Source: Bacteroidales bacterium
GTDB lineage: Bacteria; Bacteroidota; Bacteroidia; Bacteroidales; ML635J-15
Assembly (NCBI GenBank): GCA_003249955.1
Contig: QKHS01000097.1
Coordinates: 1 to 44,958 of the forward strand
Reading direction: 5' to 3'
DNA length: 44,958 nt
Positions 1 to 8,792 of this stretch are shown in pieces. The notes below the pieces were generated by a model. The model saw nothing but the letters and a program-made list of their open reading frames with translations. It searched no databases and was not told the origin of the DNA. Every line of letters begins with the position of its first letter. Position 1 is the stretch's first letter. A program made the translations under genes and the position numbers.

Positions 1-1
1 C

Positions 2-893
2 CCGGCTACCCCTGTAGTAACCGACAACTGTGGCAACAACGTACCGGCAGTACTGGTATCGACAGTAGATAACCCGAGCCCGTTAAGCTGCGAAGGCACA
101 AGGACTTACACCTATAGCTATACCGACTGTGCCGGCAATGTAAGCACCTGGAACTATGTTTACACCATAGATCTGAGCATAGCACCGTTAGTTCCTGCTA
201 ACGGAAGTTCAACTGTAGAATGTCTTGCGGCAGCAGTTGCTCCCTCAACACCTGCAGTTCAGGATTTATGTGGTAATAATATTGTTCCGGTACTTGTAAG
301 TACAGTTGACAGTCCATCTCCTTTAACGTGTGAGGGAACAAGAATCTATACCTACAGTTATACCGATTGTGGTGGAAATACTACAAACTGGATTTATACT
401 TACACAATAGATTTGAACACATTACCTGTCGTTCCGGCAAACGGCTCATCAACTGTAGAATGTCTTGCGGCAGCAATTGCTCCGTCAGCGCCTGCAGTTC
501 AGGATTTGTGCGGTAATAATATTGTTCCGGTACTTGTAAGCACCGTTGATAACCCATCTCCGTTAACATGTGAAGGTACAAGGGTTTACAATTACAGATA
601 TACTGATTGTGCCGGTAATATTGTTAACTGGACTTACACTTACACTATAAATATTTCTACATTACCGGTAGTTCCTGCAAACGGATCTTCTACAGTAGCA
701 TGTGTTACTGATGCAATAGCTCCGGTAACACCGACAGTTACAGACGTTTGCGGAAACACGCTGACAGCAGTTTTGGTAAATGTCGTTAATAATCCTGATC
801 CTTTAGTATGTGCAGGAACCAAAACTTATAATTATTCTTACACTGATTGTGGTGGAAATGTATCGAACTGGTCATATGTTTACACAATCAGTG
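2..893 (+). repeat. 80-residue (240-nt) tandem repeats inside the adhesin
   Basis: The unit starting VPANGSSTV begins near 190, 430 and 670, an exact 240-nt period, with a partial copy before 190. Each unit carries Cys in the contexts VEC, LCGN, LTCEG and DCGGN, suggesting disulfide-stabilised Ig-like modules. Copies 2 and 3 are very similar in DNA and differ at 13 of 80 residues. Copy 4 is more diverged. Confidence 0.9.
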
Positions 894-3703
894 ATCCCGT
901 AATTTCAGTTACCTGTCCGCCGGATCAGAGTTTTAACGCACTGCCGGGGGATAATTATACTATTCCGCAAATAGTAACTAGTGATAATTGCAGCGGAGGC
1001 TTTAATATAAGCTGGACAATTTCCGGAGCAACATCACGTACAGGATTTGGTAGTGATGCCAGTGGTATCTTTAATATCGGAGTTTCTTATATTGACTGGA
1101 CTGTTACTGATAATTGCGGAAACACTTACAATTGCAGTACAGAGGTAGAAATAATAATGCCGGATGTTACATGCCCTGCTTCATTTGAAGTTTGTATAGA
1201 TGCCGGACTACAATTGTTATCAGGAACCGGTGAAGATCCGTCAGGAGGTGTGTTCAGCGGATCAGGGGTAAGTCAGAGTGGAGGACAATATTATTTTGAT
1301 CCTTCGGTATCTGCAGGCCCTCATGCAATTACATACACATGGACAAACCCTGGTGGATATACAGGAACATGCACTTTTAATATTACTGTCAATAATTTGC
1401 CTGAGTTTAATGTGTCAGTTGTTCAGGAACCTTTGTGTAACGGCAGTTCAGATGGGATTTTACTTGTCTCTTTTGTGTCAGGAACTCCCGATTTCGATCT
1501 GGATTGGGGTACCGATAACGGAACAACTTCAATGATGAATTACACTATTTCATCATTAGCATCAGGACCGTATTCAATTCATGCCGATGATGCAAACGGA
1601 TGTTCATATCAGGGCACAGGTTTGTTAACTGACCCATCAGCTGTAGTTGCTTCTGCAACCTATACTCCGATAATGTGTAACGGAGAGACATCAACAATTA
1701 CTGTTTCTGCAACCGGAGGTACAAATTCATATTCCGGTACAGGTACGTTTGTAGTACCGCATGGAACATATAACTATACTGTTACAGATACCAACGGATG
1801 TCCCGATGATGTATCCGTAGATATTTCTGAACCTGAAGTTTTAGATTTAGCAATTGAAACATTTAGTAATGCAACCTGTAACGGATTGTCAGATGGTAGC
1901 GCAGCAGCAATAGCTTCGGGAGGAACTCCTGAATATAATTATGTCTGGGATGATTCTAATAATACACATGACAGATTTGTAACACAACTACATGCAGGAT
2001 CATATAATGTTGTTGTTACCGATCAGAATAATTGTATGGCAACAAGAAGTATTACTATTACAGAGCCTGAAGAATTGACGGTTTCATTAACAGGAGTAAA
2101 TGTTCGTTGCTTTAATGATGCAAACGGACAAATAACAACAACTGTTTCAGGAGGTACAGAACCTTACTCATATAACTGGAGTAACAGCATGTCTGTACCA
2201 AATCTGAATGGACTTATAGCAGGAACGTATTCAGTAATAGTAACTGATGATCAAAATTGTGAAGCAACAGCAGGTATTACCATTACTCAGCCAAATGCTC
2301 TGCAGGTTTATCTTAATCCAACCCCTGCACAATGCGGCGGCTCAGGAGGATCAGTGTTTGCATCAATCATTGGAGGAACCCCAAATTATGATTTTTTATG
2401 GTCTAATACCCATACAGGAAATAATATTGCAAACCTTAATCCCGGAGATTATTCTGTTACTGTTACAGATGAAAATGATTGTGTTGCCAGTCAATCTGTA
2501 GTGATTGGAACAACAGGAAATATAAACGCATCTGTTACAGAACTCCATGGTATTGGTTGTCCTGGTGATTCAACCGGCGTTCTTATGGCTTCAACTTCTA
2601 ATGGTTTTGCTCCATTGGAATTTAACTGGAATACCGGAGATGCAACATCTTTGGTCTCAGGATTAGGAGCTGGTTCTTATGTTGTTGAAATTACTGATGG
2701 CTGGGGTTGTATAGGAGTTGCAACTGCAGACCTTATTGATCCGCCATCAATGCAGCTTACAGGTACAATAACAAATGTCAGTTGTTTTGAATATAGTGAC
2801 GGAGCAGTGAATGTTACTGTAAGCGGAGGTTCCCCGTTATATATTTATAACTGGAATGTTCCGTCATCAGGATCTGTAATAGAAAATCTGACAGCAGGAG
2901 ACTATTCACTTGTTGTTACAGATCAGGGTGGTTGTACAATCAGAGGAGATTACACCGTAACACAACCTGATAAACTGGAACTCTCTGAAATGGTAAGCAA
3001 TATCAGTTGTTATGGAAATATAGACGGAGCAATTTATATGTCTGCAACAGGTGGTACTGTTCCTTATTTATATAGTATGAATACAGGTAATGTACATCTT
3101 AGTGGAGAGACTTATTCAGGATTACCTGCAGGTGTTTATTCTCTGTTGCTCGAGGATGACCATGGATGTAAGGATTCATCTCAGGTGATAATAAGTGAAC
3201 CTTCGTTACTGACGGCTTCTTATAACACGTCTAATCCTTCATGTATAGGGAATAATGACGGGTATGTTGAAATAATGGTTGTGGGAGGTACTGAACCTTA
3301 CTTGTTTGGATGGGATGAGTATTTTATCGACATTCCATTAATAAGCGGATTACGTCAGGGAACATATAATATTACCGTGACAGATTTTAATAATTGCCCG
3401 TTTGTATTTAGCCCGATTATTCTTACTGACGAGGACGTGGATTGTATAAGAATACCGAATGCGTTTACCCCGAATGGAGATGGTCCGAATGATACGTGGA
3501 TTATCGAAAATCTGGAATTATTCCCGGGAGCATACGTTCATGTATTCAACAGATGGGGACAGGAGTTATACACAGGTGTTCCCGGTGATGAGTGGAATGG
3601 TAAATATGAAGGCAGATTTGTTCCTGCCGGAACATACCTCTATGTGATTGAGCTGAATAACGGAATGAAACCATATACCGGTACTGTGACAGTTGTTTAT
3701 TAA
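2..3703 (+). CDS. Giant T9SS type B adhesin, SprB/HYR-repeat protein (5' end outside window)
   Basis: The frame is open from base 2, so this is the C-terminal part of a larger protein. In order it holds about four 80-residue tandem repeats with four Cys each (to about 893), an HYR-like module (about 896-1160), nine SprB-type repeats (about 1435-3300; pattern C-N/Y-G-x-x-D-G, then GGTPPY-x-Y-x-W) and a C-terminal CHU_C domain with IPNAFTPNGDGPNDTW, VFNRWGQ, WNGKY and PAGTYLY. CHU_C is the gliding-motility-associated type B signal for T9SS export and surface attachment. SprB-like proteins are surface adhesins used in gliding or attachment; that role is inferred here. A TTG at 413 could be misread as a start, but coding clearly continues upstream of it. 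A strong terminator follows the stop codon. Confidence 0.93.
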   Translation, partial: PATPVVTDNCGNNVPAVLVSTVDNPSPLSCEGTRTYTYSYTDCAGNVSTWNYVYTIDLSIAPLVPANGSSTVECLAAAVAPSTPAVQDLCGNNIVPVLVSTVDSPSPLTCEGTRIYTYSYTDCGGNTTNWIYTYTIDLNTLPVVPANGSSTVECLAAAIAPSAPAVQDLCGNNIVPVLVSTVDNPSPLTCEGTRVYNYRYTDCAGNIVNWTYTYTINISTLPVVPANGSSTVACVTDAIAPVTPTVTDVCGNTLTAVLVNVVNNPDPLVCAGTKTYNYSYTDCGGNVSNWSYVYTISDPVISVTCPPDQSFNALPGDNYTIPQIVTSDNCSGGFNISWTISGATSRTGFGSDASGIFNIGVSYIDWTVTDNCGNTYNCSTEVEIIMPDVTCPASFEVCIDAGLQLLSGTGEDPSGGVFSGSGVSQSGGQYYFDPSVSAGPHAITYTWTNPGGYTGTCTFNITVNNLPEFNVSVVQEPLCNGSSDGILLVSFVSGTPDFDLDWGTDNGTTSMMNYTISSLASGPYSIHADDANGCSYQGTGLLTDPSAVVASATYTPIMCNGETSTITVSATGGTNSYSGTGTFVVPHGTYNYTVTDTNGCPDDVSVDISEPEVLDLAIETFSNATCNGLSDGSAAAIASGGTPEYNYVWDDSNNTHDRFVTQLHAGSYNVVVTDQNNCMATRSITITEPEELTVSLTGVNVRCFNDANGQITTTVSGGTEPYSYNWSNSMSVPNLNGLIAGTYSVIVTDDQNCEATAGITITQPNALQVYLNPTPAQCGGSGGSVFASIIGGTPNYDFLWSNTHTGNNIANLNPGDYSVTVTDENDCVASQSVVIGTTGNINASVTELHGIGCPGDSTGVLMASTSNGFAPLEFNWNTGDATSLVSGLGAGSYVVEITDGWGCIGVATADLIDPPSMQLTGTITNVSCFEYSDGAVNVTVSGGSPLYIYNWNVPSSGSVIENLTAGDYSLVVTDQGGCTIRGDYTVTQPDKLELSEMVSNISCYGNIDGAIYMSATGGTVPYLYSMNTGNVHLSGETYSGLPAGVYSLLLEDDHGCKDSSQVIISEPSLLTASYNTSNPSCIGNNDGYVEIMVVGGTEPYLFGWDEYFIDIPLISGLRQGTYNITVTDFNNCPFVFSPIILTDEDVDCIRIPNAFTPNGDGPNDTWIIENLELFPGAYVHVFNRWGQELYTGVPGDEWNGKYEGRFVPAGTYLYVIELNNGMKPYTGTVTVVY

Positions 3704-3725
3704 TAAGAAATAAATATAGTTGTAG

Positions 3726-3758
3726 AAAAAAGTCCCGGAATTTTCCGGGACTTTTTTT
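3726..3758 (+). terminator. Rho-independent terminator of the adhesin gene
   Basis: A perfect 10-bp inverted repeat AGTCCCGGAA/TTCCGGGACT (3731-3740 and 3743-3752) has a 2-nt spacer, is preceded by A's and is followed by a T run. It lies about 25 nt after the adhesin stop codon. The A/T flanks could let it work in both directions. Confidence 0.9.
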
Positions 3759-3780
3759 ATTTCCCCATGATTATAGCTTA

Positions 3781-3812
3781 CAAAAAAAGGGAAGACATTT
3801 TGTCTTCCCTTT
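3781..3812 (-). terminator. Terminator of glyA
   Basis: The inverted repeat AAAGGGAAGACA/TGTCTTCCCTTT (3786-3797 and 3801-3812) has a 3-nt loop. Read on the minus strand it ends in a run of T's, and it sits just after the glyA stop. Confidence 0.85.
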
Positions 3813-3834
3813 AAAATTATTAAATCAAAGATTT

Positions 3835-5115
3835 TTAGTAAGCAAACAAAGGAAATGGTTTCATCATTTCGTTTACTTCACTGCGAACTTTTAAAATAGT
3901 TGCTTCATCAGTATAGTTTGCAATAACTCTGTCAATAAGTTTAACAATAGGTTCCATGTGCTCTTCTTTAAGCCCGCGTGTTGTTATTGCAGGTGTCCCG
4001 ACTCTTAAGCCTGAGGTTGTAAACGGAGAACGATGGTCAAAAGGAACCATATTTTTATTAATTGTGATGTCGGCAGCTACCAATGCATTTTCTACCTGTT
4101 TACCGGTTACATCAGGATATTTTGTTCTCAGATCAATTAACATAGAATGATTATCTGTTCCGTTGCTTATAATCTTGTATCCCATTTCCATAAATGCTTT
4201 TGCCATGGCAGCAGCATTCTTTTTAACCTGAGTCTGGTATTCTTTAAATTCAGGACTTAAAGCTTCTCCGAAAGCAACAGCTTTTGCTGCAATAACATGC
4301 TCTAAAGGTCCACCTTGTGTTCCCGGGAAAACTGCTGAATTGATAATATCAGACATCATTTTTATTTCGCCTTTAGGAGTTGTTAATCCCCAAGGATTCG
4401 GGAAATCTTTTCCAATAATGATAATCCCGCCTCTCGGGCCTCTTAAGGTTTTATGAGTTGTTGAAGTAACAATGTGAGCATATTTTGCCGGATTGTCCAA
4501 TAAGCCTGCAGCTATCAGTCCTGCCGGGTGAGCCATGTCAATCATCAGCAAAGCTCCGATTTTGTCAGCTATTTCGCGCATACGTTTGTAATTCCACTCA
4601 CGGCTATATGCAGATGCTCCGCCGACAATAAGTTTTGGTTTGTGTTCCAATGCAGTAGCTTCCATTGCATCGTAATCAATCATACCGGTTTCTTCAGATA
4701 CTTTGTACGAAACGGCTTTATACAGTATTCCCGAAAGATTTACAGGAGATCCGTGTGACAGGTGACCACCATGAGCAAGATCCAATCCCATAAAGGTATC
4801 GCCCGGTTTTAAACATGCCAGAAAAACTGCTGCATTTGCCTGAGCGCCTGAGTGAGGTTGCACGTTTGCAAATTCTGCATCAAATAATTCTTTTATTCTG
4901 TCAATTGCTAATTGTTCGGTTTGGTCAACACATTGACAACCACCATAATATCTTTTGCCTGGATAACCTTCGGCATATTTGTTTGTCATAACAGAACCCA
5001 TAGCTTCCAAAACCTGAGGACTTACAAAATTTTCGGATGCAATTAACTCAATGCCGTGCATCTGTCTTTCTTTTTCTTTCTGAATGATTTCAAATACTTT
5101 ATCGTCGCGTTTCAT
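3835..5115 (-). CDS. glyA: Serine hydroxymethyltransferase
   Basis: PLP enzyme that interconverts serine plus tetrahydrofolate with glycine plus 5,10-methylene-THF; cytoplasmic and the main source of one-carbon units. Family motifs are IELIASENF near the N-terminus, [10 protein letters not shown], and the PLP-lysine motif [13 protein letters not shown] with Lys at residue 222. The length of 426 residues is normal. The frame is open further upstream to 5190, but the ATG at 5115 ([11 protein letters not shown]) is chosen because it matches the usual family N-terminus and the extra 25 residues resemble translated promoter DNA. It is a single-gene unit divergent from the Ldh2-family gene. Confidence 0.97.
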   Translation of the reverse strand: MKRDDKVFEIIQKEKERQMHGIELIASENFVSPQVLEAMGSVMTNKYAEGYPGKRYYGGCQCVDQTEQLAIDRIKELFDAEFANVQPHSGAQANAAVFLACLKPGDTFMGLDLAHGGHLSHGSPVNLSGILYKAVSYKVSEETGMIDYDAMEATALEHKPKLIVGGASAYSREWNYKRMREIADKIGALLMIDMAHPAGLIAAGLLDNPAKYAHIVTSTTHKTLRGPRGGIIIIGKDFPNPWGLTTPKGEIKMMSDIINSAVFPGTQGGPLEHVIAAKAVAFGEALSPEFKEYQTQVKKNAAAMAKAFMEMGYKIISNGTDNHSMLIDLRTKYPDVTGKQVENALVAADITINKNMVPFDHRSPFTTSGLRVGTPAITTRGLKEEHMEPIVKLIDRVIANYTDEATILKVRSEVNEMMKPFPLFAY

Positions 5116-5235
5116 ATTATAAAATTTTTTTTGTAAAAATACAATTTTTCTATTGACATACGAAAGAATTAAAACCATTTTGTTGAACATGTTTTCAGAG
5201 TCGGTTATTAGACGTATATCATCTTATTTTTTTCT

Positions 5236-5243
5236 TAATTTTG
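5236..5243 (+). promoter_or_regulatory. Bacteroidota -7 element (TAATTTTG)
   Basis: A perfect TAnnTTTG lies 14 nt before the ATG at 5258, predicting a very short leader. No clear -33 TTG was found at the usual spacing. It also argues against translation from the upstream in-frame ATG at 5153. Confidence 0.5.
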
Positions 5244-5257
5244 TAAAAAAACATTTT

Positions 5258-6364
5258 ATGCATTATCTTAATTTTGAAACACTCGAATCATTCAGCATAG
5301 AAGCACTAAAAAAAGCAGGAGTGCCGGAATCTGATGCGGCAATAATTGCAGAAGTTTTACTCGAAGCCGATAAACTTGGAATTGATTCTCACGGAATTAA
5401 TCGACTTAAACCGATTTATCTCGACAGAATAAAAGATGGGATTTTAAATCCTGAAACCAAAGTTGATATTATCCGCGAAAGCTTTACTACTGCTGTACTT
5501 GATGCAAACAACGGTATGGGGCATGTGGTCTCGAAACAGGCAATGCAAATGTGTATAGACAAAGCCAAAACTTACGGAATGGGAATGGTTGCTGTCCGAA
5601 ACAGTTCGCATTACGGAATTGCAGGGTATTATGGACTAATGGCAGCGAAAGCCGGAATGATCGGCATAACAGGAACAAATGCACGTCCGTCTATTGCTCC
5701 TACATTTGGAGTCGAAAATATGCTTGGAACAAATCCGCTTACATTTGTTATGCCTACAGATGAAGACTTTCCGTTTTTTCTAGATTGCGCAACATCTGTA
5801 AGCCAGCGTGGAAAATTCGAGTTTTACGCAAAAACCGGAAAAGATTTACCAAAAGGCTGGGCAATAGACAGGCAGGGAAATTCAAAAACCGATTCTGTTC
5901 AGGTATTACAGGATTTGATTAACGGAGATGCTGCTCTTACTCCTCTTGGCGGGATAGGAGAGGAGACAGCCGGATACAAAGGTTATGGTTATGCAACTGT
6001 AGTTGAAATTTTGTCGGCAGCTTTACAGGGTGGCGGATTTATGAAGGCTTTGCTTGGTATGGAAAACGGGAAAAAAGTTCCTTATCGTCTTGGACACTTC
6101 TTTATAGCCGTAAATATTGAAAACTTTATTGACCTTGCAGACTTCCAAAAAACTACCGGTGATATCTTGCGCGAACTGAGAAATTCTGCAAAAATGCCGG
6201 GTCATGATCGTATATATACTGCCGGGGAAAAAGAACATATAAATTATGTCGAAAGATTGAAAAACGGAGTTCCGATTAATCAGGCTTTGTGGGATGAAAT
6301 GAAAAAAACAGCAATAGACTACAAACTTGAAAAATTTTATGAATTATTCGAAATAAATCAATAA
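5258..6364 (+). CDS. Ldh2-family malate/L-lactate-type dehydrogenase
   Basis: NAD(P)-dependent 2-hydroxyacid dehydrogenase of the Ldh_2 family (malate, L-sulfolactate, ureidoglycolate or similar substrates), not the classical MDH/LDH fold. Visible motifs are DSHGINR, NSSHYGIAGYYG with the family His, GTNPLTFVMP and a central G-rich stretch. The length of 368 residues is normal when translation starts at 5258 (MHYLNFETLESF). The frame is open upstream to 5153, but those 35 residues do not look like the family and cover the promoter. A lipase-like gene and glpK follow 28 nt downstream, so co-transcription is possible. Substrate cannot be assigned from sequence alone; malate is the commonest annotation. 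Confidence 0.88.
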   Translation: MHYLNFETLESFSIEALKKAGVPESDAAIIAEVLLEADKLGIDSHGINRLKPIYLDRIKDGILNPETKVDIIRESFTTAVLDANNGMGHVVSKQAMQMCIDKAKTYGMGMVAVRNSSHYGIAGYYGLMAAKAGMIGITGTNARPSIAPTFGVENMLGTNPLTFVMPTDEDFPFFLDCATSVSQRGKFEFYAKTGKDLPKGWAIDRQGNSKTDSVQVLQDLINGDAALTPLGGIGEETAGYKGYGYATVVEILSAALQGGGFMKALLGMENGKKVPYRLGHFFIAVNIENFIDLADFQKTTGDILRELRNSAKMPGHDRIYTAGEKEHINYVERLKNGVPINQALWDEMKKTAIDYKLEKFYELFEINQ

Positions 6365-6381
6365 GTTTGTCTTGTTATTTT

Positions 6382-6387
6382 AAGGAG
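6382..6387 (+). promoter_or_regulatory. Strong Shine-Dalgarno AAGGAG
   Basis: AAGGAG lies 5 nt before the ATG at 6393. Most starts in this window have only A-rich leaders, so this classical site stands out and fixes the start of the lipase-like gene. Confidence 0.65.
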
Positions 6388-6392
6388 ATATC

Positions 6393-7319
6393 ATGAAGAT
6401 TGTTGAAAACTGGCTCAGGGCATCTGACGGTCAGACTATTTTTTATAATGAGTTTTTACCTGATGACAATAACGTTCGTTTTATTGTTCAGATTTTTCAC
6501 GGAATGGCCGAGCATTCCGAACGCTATACTCATTTTGCAGAGTTTCTTGTGAGCAAGGGAGCAGTTGTTTATGTCTCAGATCACCGCGGACACGGACGTA
6601 ACTGCCTTAAACCGGGTCAATATGGAGTATGGCCGGGAAAAGATACCTGGTTTTCTATTGTTGATGACCTTAAAGTTCTGAATGACATTACTGAAAAAAG
6701 TTTTCCCGGGCTCCCTATTTTTATTCTGGGACATAGCATGGGCTCTTTTTTGGCAAGAACATTTATTACAAAATACAGTTCCGGTATAAAAGGAGTTATT
6801 CTTACCGGAACCGGAACAAATCCTACATTTTTACTTGAAGTTGCTTATGTGATTGCCTGCCTGCAGTGTAAACTGAGAGGAGTTTCCACTCCGGCAAAAT
6901 TATTGGACAAAATGTCTTTCGGCAGTTATAATAAAGGATATGCAAGCCCTTTCCAATGGCTTACACGAGATCAGAAAATTGTTGATGAGTATATTAATGA
7001 TCCTTATTGCGGAGGCGTTTTTTCCTGTTCTTTCTACCGGAATTTCTTTTCAGGTCTTATCTACAACAATAAGATAAGTAATGCCAAAAAGATTTCGAGG
7101 GATTTACCGGTTTTCTTTTTGTCAGGAATAGAAGATCCTGTTGGCAATTATGGAAAAGGAGTTAAACAGGCAGGCGAGTTTTACCGGAAAGCAGGGTTGA
7201 GAAATATGGATTGTAAAATTTATGCCGGGGCAAGACACGAAATTCTTAACGAGACAAACAAAGACGAAGTTTATAAAGATATTTACGATTGGATAGTAAA
7301 ACAGACTGCCAATGAATAA
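6393..7319 (+). CDS. Alpha/beta hydrolase, monoacylglycerol-lipase-like
   Basis: Serine hydrolase of the Hydrolase_4 / S33-like group that includes monoacylglycerol lipases and lysophospholipases. Visible are the oxyanion-region motif FHGMAEHSERY, SDHRGHGRN, the nucleophile elbow GHSMGS with Ser at residue 115, a probable acid residue in GIEDPVGN, and the catalytic His in GARHEI near the C-terminus. At 308 residues it has no signal peptide, so it should be cytoplasmic. Its stop overlaps the glpK start (ATGAATAA), which implies translational coupling. Release of glycerol by this enzyme followed by phosphorylation by GlpK is a reasonable inference. Other ester substrates remain possible. Confidence 0.87.
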   Translation: MKIVENWLRASDGQTIFYNEFLPDDNNVRFIVQIFHGMAEHSERYTHFAEFLVSKGAVVYVSDHRGHGRNCLKPGQYGVWPGKDTWFSIVDDLKVLNDITEKSFPGLPIFILGHSMGSFLARTFITKYSSGIKGVILTGTGTNPTFLLEVAYVIACLQCKLRGVSTPAKLLDKMSFGSYNKGYASPFQWLTRDQKIVDEYINDPYCGGVFSCSFYRNFFSGLIYNNKISNAKKISRDLPVFFLSGIEDPVGNYGKGVKQAGEFYRKAGLRNMDCKIYAGARHEILNETNKDEVYKDIYDWIVKQTANE

Positions 7320-8790
7320 GAAATATATTCTTGCTTTGGATCAGGGAACAACCAGCTCCAGAGCTATTTTGTTTGACCATGGGTTTAATGTTGTAGGGGT
7401 CGAGCAAAGCGAAACGACGCAGATTTTTCCAAAGCCCGGATATGTAGAACAGGATGCTACGGAAATTCGGGAAACCCAGCTTTTTGTTGCACGTAAATTA
7501 ATAGCAAAGTCAGGAATTAATCCTGATGAAATTGCAGGTATCGGTATTACAAATCAGAGAGAGACCACAGTAATCTGGGAAAAATCTACAGGCAAACCGG
7601 TTTACAATGCAATTATCTGGCAGGACAAAAGAACGTCAGAGTTTTGTAACAGAATAAAAAAAACAGAGTTTGGCAAATATATCAATAAAGCAACCGGTCT
7701 TGTTGTTGACTCGTATTTTTCCGCCACCAAAATACACTGGATACTTAATAACGTTGAAGGAGCAAAGCAGAAAGCAGAAAACGGAGAATTGCTTTTCGGA
7801 ACAATTGATACATGGCTGACATGGAATTTAAGCGGAGGGAAGCTGCATATTACTGATTATTCAAATGCCTCACGCACAATGCTCTACAATATAAAAGACC
7901 TGTGCTGGGACAAAGGAATTCTTAAATTTTTCGGAATTCCCGAAAATATGTTGCCCGAAGTTAAAGATTCATCACATATTTACGGAGATACTGCCAACGG
8001 GATTTTCGGTAAATCACGCATACATATTTCGGGAATCGCGGGAGATCAGCAGGCTGCCTTGTTCGGACAAACCTGCTTTGTGCCGGGTTCTGTAAAAAAC
8101 ACCTACGGCACGGGCTGTTTTATGCTTATGAACACAGGAGAAGTCCCGTTTGAAAGCAATTCAGGCCTTGTGACTACTATTGCCTGGGGATTAAACGGTA
8201 AAATCTCGTATGCTCTGGAAGGCAGCGTTTTTATTGCCGGAGCAGCAATTCAGTGGTTGAGAGATCAAATGAAAATTATTGAAACTGCAGCAGAATCAGA
8301 GTCTGTTGCAATGGAAATACCTGATTCCGGAGGAGTGTATTTTGTTCCCGCTTTTGCAGGTTTGGGAGCACCTTACTGGAACATGGATGCCAGAGGCTGC
8401 ATTACCGGAATTACAGGAGGCACAACCTATCGTCATATAGTCAGAGCGGCTCTCGAATCAATGGCTTATCAGACAAAAGACGTGCTTCTGGCAATGGAAA
8501 AAGATACCGGGATCAGAATTCATAATCTTAATGTTGATGGCGGAGCTTCTGCAAATAATTTTCTGTTGCAGTTTCAGTCTGATATATTGGGGGTCGAAGT
8601 AAACAGACCCGAAATTATTGAATCAACAGCTCTGGGAGCTGCTTTTCTTGCTGCTGTTGCGACCGGTTTCTCGACTATGGACGAAATTATAAACAAACGA
8701 CAGATTCATAAAACTTACGTTCCGGAAATGACAGAGGCTCAACGTGAAAAGAATTATGAAGGCTGGATTAAAGCTGTAACTAAAGCTTAA
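7312..8790 (+). CDS. glpK: Glycerol kinase
   Basis: FGGY-family kinase that phosphorylates glycerol to sn-glycerol 3-phosphate with ATP. Motifs are the N-terminal phosphate loop LDQGTTSSRAILFD, IIWQDKRTS, GTIDTWLTWNLSGG, DYSNASRTMLYNI, YGTGCFMLMNTG, and GLGAPYW in the C-terminal half. At 492 residues it is full length and has no obvious missing residue. It starts 8 nt inside the end of the hydrolase gene and ends 2 nt before the stop of the convergent membrane-protein gene, leaving no room for a conventional terminator. No glpF or glpD lies beside it. Confidence 0.97.
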   Translation: MNKKYILALDQGTTSSRAILFDHGFNVVGVEQSETTQIFPKPGYVEQDATEIRETQLFVARKLIAKSGINPDEIAGIGITNQRETTVIWEKSTGKPVYNAIIWQDKRTSEFCNRIKKTEFGKYINKATGLVVDSYFSATKIHWILNNVEGAKQKAENGELLFGTIDTWLTWNLSGGKLHITDYSNASRTMLYNIKDLCWDKGILKFFGIPENMLPEVKDSSHIYGDTANGIFGKSRIHISGIAGDQQAALFGQTCFVPGSVKNTYGTGCFMLMNTGEVPFESNSGLVTTIAWGLNGKISYALEGSVFIAGAAIQWLRDQMKIIETAAESESVAMEIPDSGGVYFVPAFAGLGAPYWNMDARGCITGITGGTTYRHIVRAALESMAYQTKDVLLAMEKDTGIRIHNLNVDGGASANNFLLQFQSDILGVEVNRPEIIESTALGAAFLAAVATGFSTMDEIINKRQIHKTYVPEMTEAQREKNYEGWIKAVTKA

Positions 8791-8792
8791 AA

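Noticed and set aside
413-415. TTG start codon for the adhesin
   Set aside because: The same frame is open and encodes the same repeat upstream to base 2, so the gene begins outside the window.
5116-5257. Overlapping N-terminal extensions of glyA and the Ldh2 gene
   Set aside because: Both extensions look like translated AT-rich promoter DNA, and the family N-termini begin at 5115 and 5258.
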